A program made the position numbers and the translations under genes. Below, piece by piece: positions 1-12,800 of a stretch of 64,000 bases of DNA; within the stretch, counting starts at the first letter, position 1, and every line of letters begins with the position of its first letter. Source of the DNA: Heliopora coerulea (Eukaryota > Cnidaria > Anthozoa > Scleralcyonacea > Helioporidae). The notes beneath the pieces were generated by a model that saw only the letters and a list, made by a program, of their open reading frames with translations, had not been told where the DNA came from and ran no database searches. The stretch is from the NCBI GenBank assembly GCA_030142905.1, contig JASJOG010000119.1, positions 152,501 to 216,500 on the forward strand. The letters run 5' to 3'.

Positions 1-235
1 ACTGACAGACAGACTGACAGAGAGATTGACAGACAGAGATTGACAGACAGACTGACAGGCAGAATGATACAGACTGACAGACAGATTGACTGACAGACAG
101 ATCGACTGACAGACAGACTGACAGGCAGAATGATACAGACTGACAGACAGATTGACTGACAGACAGATCGACTGACAGACAGGGAGGTTGATGGCAGGTG
201 TACAAACTAACAGACAGACAGACAGGCATGAAGGC
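1..235. repeat. GACA/GACT-rich minisatellite
   Basis: Dense array of GACAGACA, ACTGACAG and GATTGACA words. A longer unit of about 65 bp is repeated: the word CAGGCAGAATGATACAGACT occurs near 56 and again near 121 with the same flanks. The array fades out after about 235. No protein reading frame is evident. Confidence 0.85.
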
Positions 236-430
236 CGACAAACAGATTGAGAAAAACAAACAGAACGGCAGGTCAACATAAAGTGAGGTTCAATGGAGAA
301 CAGGATAGAATAAGAGACAAAGGAACAGGCAGAGGTAAACAAATTGAAATCAGCTTGCTCACAAACCTGTAATGAAGACTGATAAGAACGAACAGGGAAA
401 GAGAGGGAGATAAAAAGGAAAATTATACAC

Positions 431-631
431 GGCTTGGTTGTTCAAAAGGCGACTTGCTTAATGCTGGACTAGCAACACCAACTCGTGCAAAAAGGTTTTA
501 AGGGCTTGTGCAAAAAGGTTTTAAGCTGTGAAATTTGAACAAGATTGTTTAACCAAAGTAAACGAAACTAAAACAACAGGTTCACTGGTTAGTCCTGGAT
601 TAGCAATAATCGTGCTTTGAACAACCGGCGC
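431..631. mobile_element. MITE-like element, family A (copy 1)
   Basis: The ends are related inverted repeats: GGTTGTTCAAAAGGCG at the left, and a right end reading CGTGCTTTGAACAACCGGCG, whose reverse complement is CGCCGGTTGTTCAAAGCACG. A second diverged copy with the same end words (TTCAAAAGGTGATTTGCTTAAT ... CGTGCATTGAACGACCGG) is at 39083-39262. Two copies with the same ends and length near 0.2 kb point to a short non-autonomous DNA transposon. No target-site duplication could be fixed. Confidence 0.5.
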
Positions 632-1426
632 AGGTAAATAAGAGTAGAACTTGCTGGTCATTGACCTTATTCAGGAATAGCGTCTGGTTTAATGTTTTTT
701 TACGACCATATCAATTGGTATAGGTAATACCATGGTTTCATATGCAATTTGGGGAAAAAAACGCACTTGTGAGTTTTTCAAAAACTATCAAAATGGCATG
801 AGTCTGAAGGACAAGTGCTACTTGAGATCTTTGGAAAACTCACGAGTGCATGTTTTTCCAAATTGCAAGAGAAATCATGCCACGATCAATTAATAATTTA
901 CATGAAAAAAGTAATTTATTGCCAAAAAAGTTAGTTCAGTGCAAGTTTTACTGTATTTCCCTTTTTCTGCACTGTGTTACCTTGGAATTGCACTGCTCTT
1001 AGCCGAATCGAGAAAGTTTTTCATGTATATTATTAGCCCCCTTCGCCTCATCGTTGTATGAGAAATTCAAAAGAATTTTTGCTCTCAAACGAGGCTATAG
1101 AGACTAACTGAAGAGCGCCCAAAAGATTATCAAATAAGGCGCCATTTATGAATAAGGTATTTAATTTAGTCAACAAAGTGACGTGACAAAACTGTTTTTT
1201 TGGTCTACTTCACTCTTAAAAACTACATACAAAATGTTTTGAAGCAATTCCAAGAAAGTTATGAAATACCATGAAAAACCAGGCGTTGAATTGGTAACGC
1301 GATCAATTCTAACAGAGTTGCAAGCTTTTTGAAATTACTTATGCCGTACCCATAAATTCCTAAGTGCACGTGCTCATCTTCTACTTATAAAAATCACTTT
1401 TAGAACAGCAAAGTAATTTTTCTTAC
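632..1426. other. Non-coding stretch
   Basis: AT-rich sequence. Apart from the foldback at 731-879, I see no exon with splice sites, no RNA gene and no clear repeat. Confidence 0.4.
731..879. repeat. Imperfect foldback (hairpin) repeat
   Basis: A left arm containing GCAATTTGGGGAAAAAAACG and CTTGTGAGTTTTT pairs imperfectly with a right arm containing AAAACTCACGAGTGCATG and TTTTTCCAAATTGC. Arms are about 45 nt with a loop of about 55 nt. No coding content. It resembles other foldback elements in the window but is not obviously the same family. Confidence 0.5.
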
Positions 1427-1552
1427 TTAACGTGCGGTACGCTTCATCAAGTAAATCGAGGTCGTCGGAAAGATCACGTGATCCAGAACGTATTTTTGAC
1501 ACAAAAGGATAAGACTGCATTTTGGTCATCCCACGGCGCTCCATATCTTCAT
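1427..1552 (-). CDS. Candidate internal exon, possibly 3' part of the WD40 gene
   Basis: On the minus strand an acceptor (TTTCTTTAG) at 1553-1554 is followed by 126 nt that are open only when entered with one base carried over. They end at a GTAAGA donor with one base carried to the next exon. The peptide contains MTKMQSYPFVSK and DDLDLLDEAYRTL, which looks like real coding sequence, but I do not recognise the domain. It lies downstream of the WD40 gene on the same strand. The last secure exon of that gene ends in phase 0, so at least one linking exon in 1.6-6.1 kb is missing from my model. It could also belong to a separate minus-strand gene. Confidence 0.45.
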
Positions 1553-2143
1553 CTAAAGAAAGAAAACGTGAAAGAAGAAGACTTCGTTCAACACACTTCA
1601 GCAACGTAATTATTTTTAATAATCAGTTATCCTGAGCCGAGGAGTTATCCCAGGTTAACTGCTGACAAGCGTTAGAAATAACCTTTAGTACAACGTCAGC
1701 TTGTAAGCGACGTTGATCAGAACAGAAATACCATGTTGATATTAAAGTAACCATAGTTAGCTGGTAAACATGCTAATAAAAATAAAAAGAATTAGCTTTG
1801 CCAAAGCCTTGGCCATAGAAGAAAGCAAGTAGTTGACAGAGTCAACTCGTATCTGCTTCAACTCCAATTTACACTTACTCGCTTGAATTGACTAGTTTAA
1901 GGAGCCTTCACTGTCTGCAGTGAAGTGTTTTCGAATTTAGTTTTGAACCTCAGAAAGCTAGCTTTAAATACGCGCTTGCGAAAGTTTTAGAATTATAAAT
2001 TTTAAATCTTTTCATGTGAAATCATAATTGGTAAGCTGCCTGAAAACGTATAAGTTTAAAACGTGTAGTTTGGAGTGAAAAAGCTCAAAATCGTAGTTCT
2101 TATTAAAGCAAGGAAGTGTGATGAATAGTCAGAAAAACTGCCT

Positions 2144-2376
2144 TATAATAATGATAACGAGAAAGGTGACGGTAAAAATGATAATGAAATAATGATAATG
2201 ATGATGATCATCATAATAATGATAATGAAATGATAATGATAATAATAACGATAACTATACTGACGATAATGAAATGATGATGACGATAGTGGTGATGATG
2301 ACAATAATGATAATAATCACAATAATGATGATCATAATTATGATGATAGTGATAACGATAACGATAATGATAATGA
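2144..2376. repeat. (ATAATG/ATGATG)n microsatellite
   Basis: Degenerate array of ATAATG, GATAATGAT and ATGATGATG words directly before the retrotransposon remnant. It is probably an expanded simple repeat, not coding. Confidence 0.85.
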
Positions 2377-2430
2377 ACTATACGTGTTTAGAGAGCACGA
2401 AAAGCTAAAACGAGGAGCATAGATTAAGAT

Positions 2431-2848
2431 TTTATCTCCAGGAGAGTCGTACCAGCAAAATCTAAAGAACTTCAAGCTACCAACACTACAAAGCCGGAGA
2501 CACGATTTGTGTGAAAAACTTTTCAAAAAGATTATGTGTGATCAATCACACAAATTATACGGATTACTTCCTCAAAGGTACCAACCAAAGTCCAATCTTA
2601 GGAGAAAGAAAACATTTAATATTCCTCGAACTAATACCAAGCGTTACCAAAATACTTTTATTCCATCGATGTGCAGCTTGATCAACAATAAACTTTAGAG
2701 ATTCTATATGTCACAACATTTGTATATGTAGCTTTATTTATACTTATTTTATTGTCTTATATTTTTTCCTAATGTGAATTAATTACGCAATTCAGCTACA
2801 GGGCTGCGATGTAATTATTTTAATAAACTATCTATCTCATCTATCAAG
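2431..2848 (+). mobile_element. 3' end of a CR1/L2-like non-LTR retrotransposon
   Basis: A plus-strand frame from about 2431 to a stop at 2698 encodes the end of a reverse-transcriptase polyprotein. It shows a PGESYQQ box, LPTLQSRR, then GLLPQR, NIPRTNTKRY and FIPSMC, a pattern typical of the C-terminus of CR1/L2-type elements in invertebrates. The 3' tail at 2700-2848 (ATGTAATTATTTTAATAAAC, then ATCTATCT-type repeats) fits such elements, which end in short tandem repeats. Upstream the frame breaks (a stop just before the PGES box) and runs into a microsatellite, so this is a 5'-truncated dead copy. Confidence 0.7.
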
Positions 2849-3459
2849 ACACCAAGAACTTTAGATTTTCTTCGATGACTCACAAAGCATCTAACTTTCT
2901 GGGCAGGTTATATCATCAACAGAAGCGTAAAGGACGGTCTTCACCACAAAGGAAAAAGTTTTTGAAAGAGAGAGGAGGCCTTAGCAGAGTTTTTTGATAC
3001 CCTAGGTTGAAAACATCAAAAGAACGTAACCTTTTTTATTTTATTTACTGGAACTGCTAAAAAGATCTTGTCCACTATTTCTGTCCTTACCATAAATGTG
3101 AAGATCACCCAAATTGTTTCGAAACGATTTTATGCGACCTAATATTCTTGGCAGGACCACAGTATTGCGATCGTGTTGTTCGTCGGATCTTTTGAAAGGC
3201 GTAGAAGTTTCGGAGAAATGAACTTGTGGAAGACTACCTGCATGAAGGGAATTTAGAAAAATCTTCTTTCAATACAAATTTAAAACCTGGCACGTCAAAG
3301 CTGAATTACACTCTAAACATTTTCGATGCAAAACAATTTACAATACACGTTTTTTTCCAGGATGACTACATCCCCTTCCTACGGGGACTTTATTTCCATT
3401 TGTCTTGACTAAATTGAGATTAAAGAAAAGCGAGACTGGGTTCAAGGGTTCGTGGACGT

Positions 3460-3694
3460 ACAATCCTGGCCAATAATGACTGGGACAGCGTTGCAAATGA
3501 CTCCCTACTAACGGTACAAAGGACGAAAGAGGGAATATCATTTGCTCCTTCCCCTCTCCCCCCTCCCTCAACGTTGCTTCATAGCACAGTAAGACGATGC
3601 TGGCTGTGTCATGTGAAAAGCGGGGGTAAGGAGGGGAGGGTCAAAAGTTTGTTCATTTTAAAGTGTTGTCCCAGTAATTTTGGCCAGGATTGTA
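3460..3694. repeat. Foldback element with 27-nt arms
   Basis: The left arm ACAATCCTGGCCAATAATGA (3460 onward, continuing CTGGGAC) pairs with the right arm GTCCCAGTAATTTTGGCCAG (from 3668, continuing GATTGT). About 180 nt of C- and G-rich, non-coding sequence lies between. Probably a MITE or foldback transposon remnant. Confidence 0.55.
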
Positions 3695-3839
3695 GGCCCC
3701 CGGTCTTCTACCCATGTTAGTCCTAAAGTGCTCATTTGAATTGATGGTTAAAGTATATTTTATTTAAAGTTTATGTATATTTTACAAATAAAGTCGAAAA
3801 GGTACCATTTTGTTGCGTTTCCTGCTGACATTCCAAAGC

Positions 3840-4010
3840 CCCGTACACACGATCAAGTTTTCCTTGACAATTTTGCCTTGACAAGGAGCCTTGCTCAAAA
3901 GCTGGTCTGGCCAGCTTTTGAAAGAGGCGACTTGTCAAGGCAAAATTGTCAATTTTTTTCGTACACACGAGCAAGTTAAACGTATCAAGGAAAACTTGGT
4001 CGTGGGAACA
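3840..4010. repeat. Nested palindromic element
   Basis: Layered inverted repeats. The centre is CAAAAGCTGG/CCAGCTTTTG (3896-3920). Outside it lie GACAATTTTGCCTTGACAAG and CTTGTCAAGGCAAAATTGTC, and outermost are CAAGTTTTCCTTG and CAAGGAAAACTTG. The word CGTACACACGA occurs twice in direct orientation (3842 and 3960). The structure could extrude as a cruciform and fits a foldback MITE. Open frames across it on both strands are by-products of the palindrome. Confidence 0.6.
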
Positions 4011-4019
4011 AGGCTTAAA

Positions 4020-4658
4020 TGTCCGAGGGGGGTCATTACAGTAGAGCCTGAATGAAGTAAAGAAATCAAAGTGGTGACAGTTGCTTAGCGGGGAATATAT
4101 CTCAAGTTAATTTCTGTTGTGTCTGCCGCGTCACCAAATCTTGTATCTGTGGTCTGCTCAATGTTCACGTTTCTAGGAGAGTTTATCACTTTCATCTGTT
4201 CCCACCGATTGACATTGAGTATTTATTCAGTTCAGATTACCACTTCAGGATAAACACCAAAGGTATTTACTAACCTTTGGCGAAGAATTTAGCACTAGTA
4301 AGTCCTCTTTACATAAGATATCTCATGTCAACATATCTGGTTAAAGATCGATGTATAATACTGATCCCAGAAAATTTAACATGGCCGTTAATTGATCTTG
4401 AGTATCTTTATTAACAGCATGACTAATTACACAAACATGTGTGCTAAAGATGACGTTGGTGCATGCTACGAAGTTCGCACATTGCACAGCCTCTCAGCTC
4501 AAGTCTAATACGGCATCATGATATGATCTAGTTTGTTTCTGGTCTTTGAAAATGAGAATAAGCGACAGGGAACAACGGTTAAAGATTCTGACACGTCACT
4601 GATAAGATGGCACCGACATAGTCGGCTGGTAGCCTTGTGGTTGAAACGTCACACGGTC

Positions 4659-4704
<46 letters not shown>

Positions 4705-6081
4705 CCCTTCCAAACTTTCTACTACATTTCTGTTTGTAATTTTAACTGGCATACTGTCTGTGCAGTCGTCACTTTCATTTGACCTTGAAGTTAAACTATC
4801 TAGGATTCTAAAATATGATACAACAACGACAGCAAGGTCGAGAACTTACATCTGATAGAATTCTTGGTAGACATTCCAGACATTTTCACCGAATACATTT
4901 GAAGCCTTTTAACATGGTAGTCCGACTCAACATCTTGGCCCATCATGCCATATGCGAAGCCCTAGAGGATGGATCCGATGAGTTTAATGTTAATATTTCT
5001 TTAACCCAGCAGGCAATCGCTCGGATGGAAGTCGCATTTTACCACAAGTAGGTTCACCCTACTCCAATAAACATCTTTCTTATACATCCTTACGCGGCCT
5101 CGTCGAGCAATAATTGTGAATCTTAACATTTGATCCTGTTGATTATTTGTAATCCCAGACAGAAAAGTGGAAACAGAAGGTAAAATAACACAGTATCGTA
5201 TTTCATGTCAGAAATTTTACCTTGCTAATGTCAATAAAATTTCTCAGTAGTCAACTAGTAGTCAATTTTGTGGACTAGAGTCGTCCAATTAATTTTCATA
5301 GCTTTCACGTAATTATAACTAGCGGTAACTAAGCCATTTGTTATTAACTTTCCATAAAAAAACGATCGCTATGAGGCAATTTTCATGAAAAATAACATGT
5401 TTTTGAGCGTTATTCTATTGTAACTCTTAAAGTTCCTTATAATGACAACTAAGAAAATCTCACAAGTAGAGTTTGCATATTTCTATGAAAAGTTTAGTGT
5501 AAATTGTCGAGCGGTTACAATTAATGCAACTCGTCTATTCGTCTTCGTTCTCGAAAAACGACGACCAATATTTGCTGGCTGTTAAGGGTAGAATAGCACA
5601 TTTTTAAAGATATTTTCACATTTTTAAAGATATTGTCTCGCACTACTCATAAAGACTCCCCAGTGAGCGGAGGTTAATTTTGTGCAAGAGAGTCCTTCAA
5701 TTAATTTTGAAAGTTTTGGCGTAATAATACAAAAGAGTCACAAAGCCACCTGTGTTTAAACGATTAATATTTTATCAATTAATAATAGTAATAATAAATG
5801 AGTATTAATGAATATCAATGAATTTTATCGTTATGATCATTAAGGTCATTATCATTTACAAAAGTCGTAATTATGATTGATACGTTAAACATTTCCTAAG
5901 ATTGCCAGAATCTTTTTACTTCCCGTTTTTATCACTGCTGTGATTTTGTAATCACATGATAATGATAATGGTATTGATAATGATAATGGTAATTTCATTA
6001 TCATGATAATGAGAATGATAACGATGATGATTGATAGGATCATTATTATCATGATTATTATCTCAAAGTTGAACTACTTAC
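4020..6081. other. Non-coding stretch with simple repeats
   Basis: Apart from the CT repeat, this contains an AT-rich spacer and a degenerate ATAATG-type patch near 5950-6060. A plus-strand frame at 4815-5051 (ends IARMEVAFYHK) has no recognised similarity and no clear splice sites, so I do not call it. Any exons joining 6082 to 1552 should be here or upstream, but I could not place them. Confidence 0.35.
4662..4702. repeat. (CT)n microsatellite
   Basis: Uninterrupted CT dinucleotides for about 40 nt, followed by a short C run. The Leu-Ser peptides read from it are not genes. Confidence 0.95.
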
Positions 6082-6364
6082 CATGACAGCACTTTGTGAT
6101 GTTTTTTTGAGCTTTTCTTGTTCTTGGTGGGATAATAAGAGATCCTGATGACCTGTAGGAAACCTTTGATAACCTATCGTCGACAAGAGCTTACATCCAG
6201 CCCTTGTCTTCATCAGTTCTTGCATGAAGTCAATGTTCCCCTCAATACCAGGACGTTGTTTATCCACGGAGCTTTCCAATGATGACAAAGTGTCAAGAAA
6301 GCCGCGTCCAATGAAGGATGAAGTAGGTTCCTGAGGTACAAAAAGAAACAATGGTCATACATTA

Positions 6365-6401
<37 letters not shown>

Positions 6402-6815
6402 TAAGCTTATTTTACAACGGAAGCCTTACATAATGTAAATATCTACTTTTCAAGGAGCCGTATCAACGGAAATACAATTATCTAAGCCAAGACTATATAC
6501 AATCTATGTAAATAAATAACAGATAGGAATACTAGTGCTTGTAGTTAGTCCAAGAGGGGTCAATGCCTTGGGCGGAAGAGCAAGTGACAACTAAATAATA
6601 GACTTAAAACGTATGTCGCTACTCGGAGTTTCACGCTATTCACGATTTTCAGGCAACATTAATAATTAGATAATCGTATTCCCTGAAGATCGCGAACAGA
6701 GTGAAACTCCGAGTAGCGACATACGTTTTAAATCTATTATTTAGTTATGGTATATATATATCATCATCTTCTTTCTCCATTTCCAGCTCTGTTGCCGGGT
6801 TGGAGAGTTATGGTA

Positions 6816-6857
<42 letters not shown>

Positions 6858-9800
6858 CTATACATAATTTCTATATATAATTTCTAAAATTCATTAAGAA
6901 TTTATGAAAAAAATACAAAAGAAAATCATAACTGTGTCGTGTCTTTATATGTGGTAAAGACACTTGAGACTTTATATGTGAAGAAGTTAATTTTTTCGGC
7001 TTAGAAAACGGAAACTTCCCCACTTTCTTCGTGCATTAGCGTATTAGGAGGTTCATTTTAGAAGACATTTAAAAAACTCACAGTACTCACTTTATCGGAT
7101 CATAAACACTCGGCTATCGCCTTGTGTTTTTAAATCCCGATAAAGCACTTCTTCTTGGCTTTTAAAGATAATATATGAAAGTAAAGTATATAGGCACTAT
7201 CTACAATAATTATCAGCGGTAACTTTTTGATCACATTCCAAAGTGTTTTAGGGATGAGAAGCCCATTTATACGTTTTATAAGTTTATTTATACGTTCATT
7301 TATTCATTTTTCATTTATACATTTTTCATTTATACGTTCACCCATTGTCCAATACGATTGTTAATCCTAGGGTATGTCATATTGTCTGAAAAGCACAATT
7401 CCTGCTTTCCATTCGCTCACTAATGTAGTAATACGAATGAAAGACTGCAATGAGTTAATTGGATACATCATCATAAACAATTGTATACGACAAGAGATTA
7501 AGCATCGGAGTGGATCTGTAAGGAAACTATCGGGCAAACCGAACTAAACCCCGTAAGTCGGGCACGAACGTTGTACATAATATATCGAACGAGCACACCT
7601 GAAGGTCCAGGTTTACCAACCATTTTGGAGATACAAAGTTCCTATACAGGTAAACCAGGACGATTTTGCGTTTGATTAGTTACCACTGATTACACATCAA
7701 TTTCTTTTGTATTTTCATGAATTGTTCATCAAAAACGGATGATGTCATGTGACCTGTAACATGAACGCTATGGGTAGTCAATTGATAATTCAAACTTTAA
7801 AGTGATTAACAAAAAACAAAAGAATTCAGGATCTGTTATAGTTTGACAAAAACAGTTAGTTGGTACGTCATAAATAATAAAAGTCACGAGGAGTTAGACA
7901 TTTAGAAGCAGTTAAGAAATTTGACAAACCTTTCGGTATGACTTTGAACTCGAGAGAGCCGACGCAGGTGTTCTGAATTTCCTTTTTTCGCTCGCTCTTG
8001 TATTCTTATGCACTGTAAACTTACTAATATCCTCTTCTCTGTCACTCAAAAACTCACTTTTCTTGTCCAATATCAGATCGGTAAGCCAATCATCGATAAA
8101 GCGTTTTTTATTCAGTCGGAAGCTTTTTTTTATTCCAACTTCTTTGTTCTCTTCCTGTATATCTTGGGAACTAGACTTTGATGGCAGTGGTGAGAGAACA
8201 TCCAAATCAACAAATAGTTGTCTTAAGGCTTCTTTGTCTTTGATGCCTTATTTATGATCAAGAAAGAGAAGGTTATGAATTGAGAAACGAATCTGTAGAT
8301 TTCATTTTAAAACAAAGTGATGAGACAAAGCATAACGAGAGTGAAATGCACATTTAATGACTGAAGGAAGGAAGACAGGAAGGAAGGACGGAAGGAAATT
8401 AGGACGGAAGGAAGGAAGGGAGGAAGGGAAGGAAAGAAGGAAGGAAGGAAGGAAGGAAGGAATGAAAGAAGGAAGGAAGGAAAGAAGGAAGGAAGGAAAG
8501 AAGGAAGGAAGGAAGGAAGGAAGGAAGGACGGACGGTTGAAAGAAATGAAAGACAAAAGTAAGAAAAATCGGACAAAGGGAAGCAAACGAAAAAGGAGAA
8601 AATGATAAAAAAGGAGAAAGAGAATAGCAAAGTTAAAGTTGAAAAAAGAATGAAAACTGAAAAAAATCTCGTGAAAAAGAAAATTAAGAACACTAACCAA
8701 GCAAATGCCTCAGAGCATTCTTTGCATCGTTTTGCACTTCGACGGACTCATGGAGCAAGCAAGACAGGATTCCTGCAATTGCTTCAGAAGATTTCAAATT
8801 AAGCTCCATGACAGTCTTTATACTTGCCCTCCGAATCTTTTCTGAAGGATGGCCCAAATTATTCGTGAGAAGTGACAGGGTCTTTTGTTTTAAACTGTCG
8901 GAAATAGCGAACGACCTAAATAAAATTACTGTTGTTGTTATTGTTGTTGCTGTGATTGTATTTGTTCATGTTGTTGTTCCTATCTCAACCGACGAGGTTA
9001 ATGGTAATGAGTATTTTGCTGTGACTGTTATTATCATTTCTAAAAGTGTTGTCGTGGTTGTTATTTTTGCTGTTGCTGCTGCGATATTATAGTTGTTACT
9101 GTCGTCATTGTTTGTAGTTGTTCTTATTGATATAGTATTATTATAGCGAAGACATAAGTTAACATACGCTTGAATTTCCAAGAGATGGTTGCATATCTCA
9201 TTGTATGTAAGAGGTGCACAGTTAGACATAATGTCCACCATTTTGCCAACGATGCTTTCAATAGTCACTTCACCCTCAGACATGTCAGGGAACCACGGCT
9301 GCTTCATAAGATTCCTTAACAATCGTGGTATCTCTGTCGCAGGTTCATGCTGGTCTGTATCGTCTGATTCCTCTGGCTCTTCTGTCTCTTCTATATCTAG
9401 TTCTTCTTGTCCTTCTTCCTCTTCTTCAACTTCTTCCTGTAGATTACACAAGGGAACATTTACAATAGCATTCCTCACTCCCTTCCTCCCTTCCTTCCTC
9501 CCTCCGTCCCTCCTTCTCTTCCTCCCAGATTATCTCAGTAGGACTTATACTATACAAACCTCTCCTATATTCAGCATGTGAGGTTCCTTACTGACTTTCC
9601 TTCGTGTCCACGTCTTTTTCCGGGGGAGGATCTTTATGGAGTTCCTAACAACAAAAATAATTCAATCGCCGGTGTGTACGCGCTGACAGAAAGATGGCAG
9701 GTTGCTTTAAAATTAACATCAACTTAAGTGATGGACTTCCCAAAAAATCCCAGTAAAATACCTTGCAATCCTTGCAGCAATTTAACTGAGAAATAAAAAG

Positions 9801-12800
9801 TGGAACCTGCACATAACAGAGGTCCCATTGAACAGACTTCAATTCATCCTGATACCCATTTTTGATGTTTAATGATTTTAAGGAGTAAGGTAATTTATTT
9901 TTCTCATTTTTCAAGTTTTTACCAGTAGGTGGGGCCTTGGAAACGAGAATCGTCTACAGGGAAAGCTTAGCGGTAGAGCTTAAACCTCAGACACCGCTTA
10001 CAATGGCTCTGAAAATCAGAATCCATCTTATTATTTGGATCAAATTGTGATCACGGATAAAACGGTTGCTGACTTTTCGCGAAAACGATGCCGTCAATCT
10101 TTGCTGCAAGAGTCTTGAAATATATCCCTGCTTGCTAAATTCTAAATTTCAAGCAAACGACAAATTTTTTTAATTGTATTCATCTGATCGTAAGACTTAT
10201 GCCATCTTCACTACAAGTTGTGGGAACCGCTCAGTATTTTAATAAAATACAAAACAATGGTAACTCCAAATGTTGTTAACATTTTCATTCATTCCACGTT
10301 TCGACTAACTTAAAGTTATCGTCAAGAATGATTATCATGATAACTGTAAGTTTGTTGGTCGAAACGTAGAATCAATAAAAATTTTTACTACATTTGGAGT
10401 TACCATTGTTTTGTCTTCAGTGCAAGTGATTGGTAAATATCCATACGTTAAAAGTTATAGATATGAAACATGATAGATGTACGGGATTTTCCCGGTAATA
10501 CAATTAACTAGCAATCTTACTTTGGGATGTAAAATTACGGTAAAATTACTTTGGTCAACAACACATGTACGTAGCATGAAGTTTTACTTTACTGTAAACA
10601 GTATTCTTCAGTATAAATTCTTACGTGTAGTTTTTCAGTAGGTTCAATTTAAGTATCGATTAGGTGAGAGGCCCCTGTTGTAACATCAGTTATTCACGTG
10701 AATGGACAAATACTACAAATATATCGAGGTTTTGTAATTGATTAGGAGAGATGAGTTAAGTTTTGGTTAAAATAAAGTTACGTTTGCTGTGACTTTGTGT
10801 GAGCACGCTACACATAACCACTTGTACTGAGGGTGGCACATGTATACAGTTAAAAAATTTGTCGTTTACTTGAAGTTTATTTTAACAGTGCTGCTTATAC
10901 GATCCTGGCTTAATTCTGCTCGACTTACACGGTTTACTTCGAAATAAATGATTCAACTTGCCGGTGGTTGAGGAAAGTTTTTGTGGCATAGCCGTTCTTT
11001 CTAGACCAAATTTCCAAGGTTCCATCTTAGAATCGGAATCTGATCTGTTTTTATACACACTGAGCGACTTACCTGTCTATTATCGTTCTTGTGGTGGTCG
11101 TCCATTTATTTCGCAAGTCAGCTTTATTACCTGTCGTCTCTTCTTTACCTTCGTCACCATTATCATGATCAAAAGCGGCAGCACCTACATATTGTCGTTT
11201 TTCTGCATCCATAAGTGACAGTGGTGATTTGTAGCCATCCAAAATAGAACGAAATTCTTGGTCATCTTCTTTCTCGATAGAAGTTGAAAATTTTCCCAGA
11301 AGTTTGTCTAAAAAAAATAAGCCGACGTGACGACTATGCTTCTTTTTTGACAATTCCTACATCCGTTTAATTCACCCGCTCGTCTCACTTAACCATCCTA
11401 TCAAATCTCTCTCCTTGCCTTCTCACCTCGCTAGGAGTGACCCCCTTGAGGAGACCACGCCATCCAAATCAAGAGTGCCCTGCTGTGCCCTCCAAGATAC
11501 TCGTGGAAGGCCCACAAATGCTTTGAAAGGACCACGAGACTCCCAAGAAATAAAGATAATTCAATTCCTGGGAAAATTCTTGCTCCTCTATCACTTCTTT
11601 ATCATATCTCCCTTTTATTCGACATGTACCTTCTTATCCTCTGTCGGACCCAGGATTTGCTAACAGGGGGGAACAAACTAAGAGCCTACCAAGGTTTGAG
11701 ATTGCTTCGTTGGTAGCCCTGGCGTAACCTCATGCTTGCTAGAGAGGTACGTTTTCGTTCTGGGAAAGTTCCTTATGCTGTCAAACTAATCATTTTCTGT
11801 TTTTTTAAAACTTTCATCAAAACCTATGGTTCTAAATGATGCATTTTAACACTATGACATAAAATATGCGTGCAACACAGTTTGCAGCTATAGCAGGAGG
11901 GATGAATGACGAGTGTGTGAAATTGACGGTTTTGTCATCTTCAACGGCATCGGTAATGTAATGTAATATAATGTAATATAATGTGATGTGATGTGATGTG
12001 ATGTAATGAATGCAATGTAATGTAATGCAATGCAATGTAATGTAATGTTTGTGGCCATTTTAGAAGCATCTACACGGGCTGTCTGCTTTTCGAAAGAATG
12101 TTTTAGAAACAAGAAAGTAAGGCTCATCAAAAATACAGGCTCTACCACAAAGAACAACGTAAGTTCTAAGCTGAGTTATCCCAAGCACTTTTGTCAAATT
12201 AATTTTGAAGGACTATGGCACTTTAGCAGCTCAAAAGGAAGGCCTGGGCACCTTAGGCATCCCCCATGGGTCCCCCATTGTGATCTGTTACAGTTCGGTA
12301 CTTACAGATCTTTTTCTGTTGTCTCTTCTTGGTCAATAACTTCATCCATTTCTTACGTGTAACACCTCGTACAAGCCTCGGCATCAGATGTTGGGGTAAT
12401 TGCCGAGGCGGAACTCTTGATCTTACGACAGAATTTGGAATATAACCATCAGGCGCACATGGCCAGTAATTATCTGGGATGATCTCTTCATCCTTCTCAG
12501 TAAGTTTGCGGAGCTGTACTGATGTGTTCGCACAAGATTCGCTGTCCATCGTGGTCTGAAAATCGTAAATGTTTGAGCGACTTATTTCGATTGGAACTGT
12601 TTGGAAAATAGTCGATTTTCCTTACCGATTGCGTGCGAGAACTGACACTCTGCGTTATTTGTGGGACGACTTCTTCCAAAAGAGGAGATTGGAGTGTTGA
12701 TCTTCGTTTACTAAGCGACATCCTTTGAAACGTGCGTATTTTTTCATCTAACTCGTCCTGCTCGCGAATAGTAGAGTACCTTCTTGGAGGTACACTGGAT

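Noticed and set aside
1..235. Regular repeats that could suggest a CRISPR array
   Set aside because: Units are tetranucleotide-based with no unique spacers, and the genome is animal.
8302..8700. Long frames of Phe-Leu-Pro-Ser or Lys-Glu-Gly-Arg on both strands
   Set aside because: They translate the GGAA microsatellite; no start context, domain or splice support.
9645..9914. 89-codon minus-strand frame as the missing WD40-gene exon
   Set aside because: No acceptor and donor pair gives the phase needed between 11073 and 9436, and the peptide does not look like the neighbouring exons.
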